Source of the DNA: Pseudoduganella lurida
GTDB lineage: Bacteria > Pseudomonadota > Gammaproteobacteria > Burkholderiales > Burkholderiaceae_D
NCBI RefSeq assembly: GCF_007830455.1
Contig: NZ_VLLB01000001.1
Location: forward strand, 310,001-374,000
Reading direction: 5' to 3'
Length of the DNA: 64,000 nucleotides
In this document: positions 59,640-64,000 of the stretch, one piece after another
Layout of the letters: each line of letters starts with the position of its first letter
How positions within the stretch are numbered: position 1 is the first letter of the stretch
Position numbers and translations under genes: made by a program
The notes under the pieces: model-generated
Told to the model about the DNA's origin: nothing
The model's input: only the letters and a program-made list of their open reading frames with translations
The model's database searches: none

Positions 59640-61277
59640 CTACGGCGCACTGGGCAGATACACGAGCGCCGTCGTGCCCACGCCCGATTCCGACAGCAGC
59701 TGCAAGCCGCCCCCGGCATGGCGTGCGAAGCGGCGCACCATCGACAAACCCAGGCCCGTTCCCTGCCCGACCGGCTTCGTGGTGAAGAACGGTTCGCTGG
59801 CGCGCGCCAGCACCCTGGCCGACATGCCTGCCCCCGTATCCGCGACGGACAGCCGCACGTAGCCGCCTTCGGCAAGGTTCAGCGTCGCCGCGAGCACTGC
59901 AGGCACCACTACATGCGTTGTGCTGAGACGGAGCACACCGGCGCCAGCCATCGCATCGCGGGCATTGATGCACAGATTGAGCAGCGCGTTTTCCAGCTGC
60001 GGCGGATCGACCAGAACGTCCGGTAAATCGCCGCCCTGCTCCAGGGCCAGATCAATGCCGTCGCCCACCGTGCGCCGCAGCAGGTCCCCCATCTCGCCGA
60101 TCACGCGGTTGATATCGGTACGCACCGGCAGCGGCTCCTCGCTGCGTGCCAGGGCCAGGAGCCGCGCCGTCAGTGCCGCCGCACGCCGTGCCGAGGATTC
60201 GGCCATCCCGACGTACTGGTGCAAGGCGCGGTCGTCGCCCCCGCGCACGCGCAGTGCCGCCATTTCCAGCGCGGTGAGGATGCATTGCAGAAGGTTGTTG
60301 AAATCATGCGCGAGGCCGCTGGCGAGTTGTCCGATGCCTTCCATCTTCTGGGCCTGACGCAATGCGCTCTCGGTCGCGGCCAGGGTGACGGCGCGTTCCC
60401 CGGCTTCCGTCCGCAGCACGGCGCTGTCTTCCTCCAGCTGCGCGCGGCGGGCCACGATGTCGCCCAGCTCCATGCACACGCCGACCCACGACGGCGCCCT
60501 ATCCCCATCGTCGTCCTGCGGCACGGCGCGGCCCAGATACCAGCGATAGGCACCGTTCTCCGCACGCAGGCGGTACTCCGCCTCGAACGGCAGGTGGGAC
60601 GCGACGGCGTCCATCCACGCCGCCATGGTTGCCGGCGCATCCTGCGGGTGCAGATGATCGGGCCAGCCGCACGGCTCCTGCGCCGTGCCCGTGGCGTCGC
60701 GACATGGCACCTGATCGCCCTCGTAGGTCACGCGACCGGCCGCATCGGCGGTCCACAGCAGGCCTGGCATCCCTTCCAGCACGTGATGGTGACGCACCGC
60801 CTGTCCTTCCAGGTACTGCTGCTCCTGCACCCGTGCCGTGGTCTCGGTCGTAAAGCACAGCACGCCGGCAACCCGGTCACCGTCATACAAGGGCGAATAG
60901 GAATACGACCACCAGGTCTGCTCGGGAACGCCGTAGCGCTGCATCCGGATCGGCGTGTCCACCAGGCGCACGGCGCCACCCGCCAGGGCCGTTTCCAGGT
61001 GAGGCCGCACCGCACCGTACGCGTCCGCCCAGAGAGCGGCCAGCGGACGCCCGAGGGCCACCGCCAACCGGGGACCAAGGATCGGCCGGTAGGCGTCATT
61101 GAAGAAGAACAGCAGCTCCTCGCCCCACACGAGATACATGCTCTCCGGCGAATTGAGAATTAGATTGAGTGTCGTGCGCAGCGCTTCGGGCCACGTGTCG
61201 ATCGCCCCCAGGCTGGTCGCCGCCCAATCATGCTCGCTCACCAGCTGGCCCATCGCCCCACCGCCAATCGGGAACAT
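59640..61277 (-). CDS. PAS-type histidine kinase, soluble
   Basis: A 545-aa sensor kinase with no membrane helix. The start at 61277 is preceded by GGAGAGAG; ATGs at 61322 and 61289 are in frame. PAS 1 (about 15-150) has GAIDTWPEALRTTLNLIL and YLVWGEELLFFFNDAY, the head typical of HWE/LOV-neighbour PAS sensors. PAS 2 (about 165-275) includes PGLLWTADAAGRVTYEG and RLRAENGAYRWYLGRAVP. HisKA has GLAHDFNNLLQ (His324). The ATPase motifs are INARDAM (N), DTGAGM (G1) and GQGTGLGLSMVRRFA (G2). It lacks the receiver that the 56209 kinase has; both share the HDFNN-type H box. Confidence 0.88.
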   Translation of the reverse strand: MFPIGGGAMGQLVSEHDWAATSLGAIDTWPEALRTTLNLILNSPESMYLVWGEELLFFFNDAYRPILGPRLAVALGRPLAALWADAYGAVRPHLETALAGGAVRLVDTPIRMQRYGVPEQTWWSYSYSPLYDGDRVAGVLCFTTETTARVQEQQYLEGQAVRHHHVLEGMPGLLWTADAAGRVTYEGDQVPCRDATGTAQEPCGWPDHLHPQDAPATMAAWMDAVASHLPFEAEYRLRAENGAYRWYLGRAVPQDDDGDRAPSWVGVCMELGDIVARRAQLEEDSAVLRTEAGERAVTLAATESALRQAQKMEGIGQLASGLAHDFNNLLQCILTALEMAALRVRGGDDRALHQYVGMAESSARRAAALTARLLALARSEEPLPVRTDINRVIGEMGDLLRRTVGDGIDLALEQGGDLPDVLVDPPQLENALLNLCINARDAMAGAGVLRLSTTHVVVPAVLAATLNLAEGGYVRLSVADTGAGMSARVLARASEPFFTTKPVGQGTGLGLSMVRRFARHAGGGLQLLSESGVGTTALVYLPSAP

Positions 61278-61562
61278 ATCTCTCTCCATCAGGTTCGGCG
61301 TCGCTTGCACTCCGAAAGCCAAGCGAAGAGTCTGTCAACAAAGAATAGCCACCACAACTTCCAATCATAAATCAACGTTGAAAAAAACAAAAAGATTTCG
61401 ATGCCTCCGTGCCACTGCGGCGCACGGTGATCGGCACCGTGGCGGCAACGGCGTCAAATGCCGCCTCGGACCGTTTCACACATTTGCTGTATAAAGGCTA
61501 TTTGCCCCGGCAATACTGGCGCCCTCCCTGCATGCCCGCTGGCTAACGATCGAGAGAAAACC

Positions 61563-61811
61563 ATGTCCCATCCTTGGCCTGCCGCGTATTACGAAACGTA
61601 CAGCCGCCGGCGTGATCACGTCGGCGCCGCCATCGTACAAGCCGCCATCCGACTGCTGCGGACGACGCATCCCGCACAGTTGAAGCAGCTGATGCTCGCG
61701 CATGGGATCCCGTACATGGTCATCCATCGCATCCTGCAGGACGATCCAGCACAGAGACGAAACGGCGAGAGCCGGCTCCACTTACCATCGCACAGCGTGG
61801 CCACGATTTGA
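61563..61811 (+). CDS. Small hypothetical protein
   Basis: An 82-aa product; the ATG at 61563 has GAGAG ten bases upstream. It is helical and basic (YYETYSRRRDHVGAAIVQAA, QLKQLMLAHGIPYMVIHRIL), with the feel of a small DNA-binding or plasmid-type protein (the tail of the second helix resembles a helix-turn-helix). No family recognised. Confidence 0.45.
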   Translation: MSHPWPAAYYETYSRRRDHVGAAIVQAAIRLLRTTHPAQLKQLMLAHGIPYMVIHRILQDDPAQRRNGESRLHLPSHSVATI

Positions 61812-61977
61812 GTACCGCAGATCGAGAAGCAGCCGCTTCGTCGTTGGAGTGGCAAAGGCCTAGCACCCGGATCACCTGCGTTCCCTCGTGGTCCAATAGG
61901 CAGTGCTGTGTCAGACCCAACGGCCGTGTGACCTCTGTGGGGATAACGGCCGCACGGCACGCAACGTCGAGGCGCGC

Positions 61978-62445
61978 TCACACACGGTCGACGCGGCATG
62001 CGTAGCACCCATGCCTGGCATGATGGACGTGCAGATACGCGATCCCCGCATCCTGAAACATCCGTGTAATCACCGACTCGATATGCCGCCCATCGACCAC
62101 ATCCCCGTCACGCAGCATGCCCTCGGTGTCGTAGGCACGCACCGACAGCAACCGGATGCGCAGCGATTCGGGCACCTCGTCGATGGCCTCGAAGCGGCGC
62201 GCGGCGCCTTCCTGGACAAAAATGGCGTGCGAGGCACGATAGGGTGTGGCCGCCGGCTGGTGTACATAATTGAGCAACAGTACGGTCTGGCCTACCGCGA
62301 CATCCTGCAACGTGACGCGATCGGGGAAACCCGGGCTTCGATCGACCACCTGACGCCGGACACCCAGCTGTGCCAGTGCTGCATCGGACATGCCGAAGAA
62401 TGATTCGAACTGGTGTGGTGAGAGACCGGAGAGACGGAAATGCAC
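61978..62445 (-). CDS. DUF1203 family protein
   Basis: A 155-aa cytoplasmic protein when started at the GTG of 62445 (AGGAG seven bases upstream), which gives the usual DUF1203 length and opening (HFRLSGLSPHQFESFFGMSD). Family features are FPDRVTLQDVAVGQTVLLLN, YVHQPAATPYRASHAIFVQE and the end block AYLHVHHARHGCYACRVDRV with two Cys. Function is unknown in the family. Confidence 0.85.
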   Translation of the reverse strand: MHFRLSGLSPHQFESFFGMSDAALAQLGVRRQVVDRSPGFPDRVTLQDVAVGQTVLLLNYVHQPAATPYRASHAIFVQEGAARRFEAIDEVPESLRIRLLSVRAYDTEGMLRDGDVVDGRHIESVITRMFQDAGIAYLHVHHARHGCYACRVDRV

Positions 62446-62981
62446 GGAGGACTCCTGAACGTTGGGGATCCACATGATTGCGTCTGGCGCCGCGCCCGGC
62501 TAGCCGTTTCTTGCGGCGATATCGGCCGGGAGGCGCCGCGGGAATTGACGCCTCCACGCACCGCGCCGCAGTATTCCGGGAGCGCGAGGGAAGGACGCCC
62601 GCCCATATCCCCTTCGATAGCGTGGTGTCCGACGCGACAAGGGGATTTCTCGCCGAGAGTTCGAGCGCTCAGCTCCTTGATGCAGGCAACGCTACGGTTC
62701 GCCAGCTCCTGACAGCAGAGCCGGTCACAGGCCCGTGGCGTGCTCACGCGTGGATTGTCGGGCGCCTCCACGAGGGCGAGCTCCCTGCGTCTGTCGCGCT
62801 GGGCTCGGGGTTGGCGCGTGCAGGCGCTGTGGTGCGCCACCGGTCGCGCAGTGCGGCGAACCACGACGGATCATGGCGACCGCGCTGAAACGCCCACTAC
62901 GCGTATCCGGGCACGTAAACGTCAGGCGGCCTGCAGAAGCCATCTCGCGAGCACCACTAGTTTCTTCCTGCTGTTTTTTTG
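62446..62981. other. Gap with no recognised gene
   Basis: A 536-base stretch between the DUF1203 gene and the GGDEF-EAL gene. Long open frames are present on both strands, but their composition is Arg/Ala/Pro-rich in the way of non-coding high-GC frames, and none resembles a family. Confidence 0.4.
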
Positions 62982-64000
62982 CTAGCCCGGTGCGCCAGCG
63001 GGCAGAATCTGTCCTTCGGTGGCCAGGCGCTGCATGAACAGCGCATGCGCGATGGGACGGCTGAAATAGTAGCCTTGCACCAGGTCGCAGTGCCGCTGCT
63101 GCAGGAATTCAATTTGCGTGGCCAATTCGACGCCTTCCGCGACCGTGGCCAGGCCCAGGTCGCGCGCCATGGTCAGGATGGCCGTGGTGATGGCCGCCAC
63201 CCGCGTGTCGCTTGCCACGTGCCCGATGAAGGACCGGTCGATCTTCAAGGTGTCGATCGGCAACTGGCGCAGGTAAGACAGGCTGGAGTAACCGGTGCCG
63301 AAATCGTCGAGCGACAGCGTGATGCCCATCAGCTTGAGCCGCCACATCGTGCGCAGCGCCGCTGGCAAATCGTCGATCACGACGCTTTCCGTGATTTCCA
63401 GGTCCAGCAGCGCACTGGGCAGGCCCGTCTCATGCAGGATCTCGGCGATCTGTTCCACCAGATCAACGTCGCGGAACTGATATCCAGACAGGTTCACGCT
63501 CACGCGAATACCGACGTATCCGGCATCGCGCCATTGCCGCGCGCAGGCACAGGCCTGGCGCAGCACCCATTGGCCGATCTCCCCGATCATGCCGGTTTCT
63601 TCGGCAATAGGAATGAACCGGTCAGGCGGCACCATGCCCAGTTCCGGATGCTGCCAGCGCAGCAGCGCCTCGGCGCCGACGATGCGGCTGCTGGCCATCT
63701 CGACCTGCGGCTGGAACTGCAGCGACAGCTCGCCGTTGACCAGAGCGAGCCGCAATGCCTTTTCCAGATTCAGGCGCTCGACCGTGCGCTCGTTGAGCGC
63801 CTCCGTATAGAACTGCGCGTGGTTGCCACCCATCCCCTTGGCCCGGCGCATCGCCGCCCGCGCCCGACTGAGCAATTCGCCAATGACCTGGCCATCGGCG
63901 GGAGAACTGGCAATGCCGATGGAGCACGTCTGCACGTACTGCTCGCCGCCGATGGTCAGCGGGCTCGCGATCTCCTTGCGCAAGTCATGGACGGTACGCG
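62982..64000 (-). CDS. GGDEF-EAL protein (cyclic-di-GMP turnover), N-terminus off the window
   Basis: The C-terminal 340 residues of a cyclic-di-GMP enzyme; the frame runs off the right edge. The first 75 residues are the end of a GGDEF domain (GIASSPADGQVIGELLSRAR, AMRRAKGMGGNHAQFY). The EAL domain has the EALLRW form of EAL, FIPIAEETGMI, LEITESVV, the loop DDFGTGYSSLSYL and the catalytic Lys in LKIDRSFIGH, then ATVAEGVE and the end block LVQGYYFSRP. All core metal and catalytic motifs are present, so phosphodiesterase activity is likely. Whether the GGDEF half is active cannot be judged because its key motif is outside the window. Confidence 0.92.
   Translation of the reverse strand, partial: RTVHDLRKEIASPLTIGGEQYVQTCSIGIASSPADGQVIGELLSRARAAMRRAKGMGGNHAQFYTEALNERTVERLNLEKALRLALVNGELSLQFQPQVEMASSRIVGAEALLRWQHPELGMVPPDRFIPIAEETGMIGEIGQWVLRQACACARQWRDAGYVGIRVSVNLSGYQFRDVDLVEQIAEILHETGLPSALLDLEITESVVIDDLPAALRTMWRLKLMGITLSLDDFGTGYSSLSYLRQLPIDTLKIDRSFIGHVASDTRVAAITTAILTMARDLGLATVAEGVELATQIEFLQQRHCDLVQGYYFSRPIAHALFMQRLATEGQILPAGAPG

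Noticed and set aside
62292..62864. 190-aa minus-strand frame between DUF1203 and the EAL gene
   Set aside because: It overlaps the true DUF1203 start in another frame and has the Arg/Ser/Pro bias of non-coding frames.

Overview
The window is high-GC chromosomal DNA with dense, often overlapping genes. A type VI secretion locus, PEP-CTERM surface proteins (one with the MHFG signature), many hybrid histidine kinases and a TonB/ABC fructan locus together suggest a betaproteobacterium of the Oxalobacteraceae (Massilia/Duganella group). This placement is inferred from gene content, not from a marker gene.

Layout. (1) 1-19.5 kb: part of a type VI secretion system. One unit reads leftward: TPR lipoprotein, tssB, tssC, hcp, tssE, tssF, tssG, clpV (cut by the window edge). 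A divergent unit reads rightward: tssK, tssL, vgrG, a large candidate effector, then a tandem set of immunity-like genes, one of them broken by a 196-bp deletion. tssA, tssJ and tssM are not in the window. (2) 19.6-22.3 kb: two PEP-CTERM proteins flanking a single-pass membrane protein. (3) 22.6-26.7 kb: a secreted GH27 alpha-galactosidase, a PAS histidine kinase and a DUF2306 membrane protein. (4) 26.8-29.5 kb: a tRNA-Val(CAC) with a displaced 3' copy about 1.1 kb away, one cargo gene between the copies, and a tyrosine recombinase preceded by five helically phased repeats. (5) 29.7-33.1 kb: a decayed acyl-CoA synthetase, a small membrane protein, an NAD-dependent reductase and an AraC regulator.

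(6) 33.5-46.4 kb: a complete fructoside/sucrose-type utilisation locus, all leftward: lacI-type regulator, binding protein, two permeases, GH32-clan enzyme, secreted GH32 enzyme, ABC ATPase, fructokinase and TonB receptor. Three identical 15-bp sites (TGTCCAACGTTGTCA) precede the regulator, the secreted GH32 gene and the TonB receptor, and most likely define the regulon. Polymer or oligosaccharide would be cut outside or in the periplasm, cross the outer membrane through the receptor and the inner membrane through the ABC transporter, and be split and phosphorylated inside.

(7) 46.6-54.6 kb: accessory DNA with IncP-like traK-traL-traM, a large ParB, a KlcA/ArdB antirestriction protein, a frameshifted gene and two very strong GC-rich inverted repeats. 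No relaxase is visible, so this looks like a conjugative-element fragment. (8) 54.6-64 kb: a membrane-anchored propeller-like protein, a LOV (blue-light type) hybrid histidine kinase, a second PAS histidine kinase, a DUF1203 protein, small hypothetical genes and a truncated GGDEF-EAL protein at the right edge. Starts were chosen by ribosome-binding sites and family lengths; family names come from motif recognition by eye.
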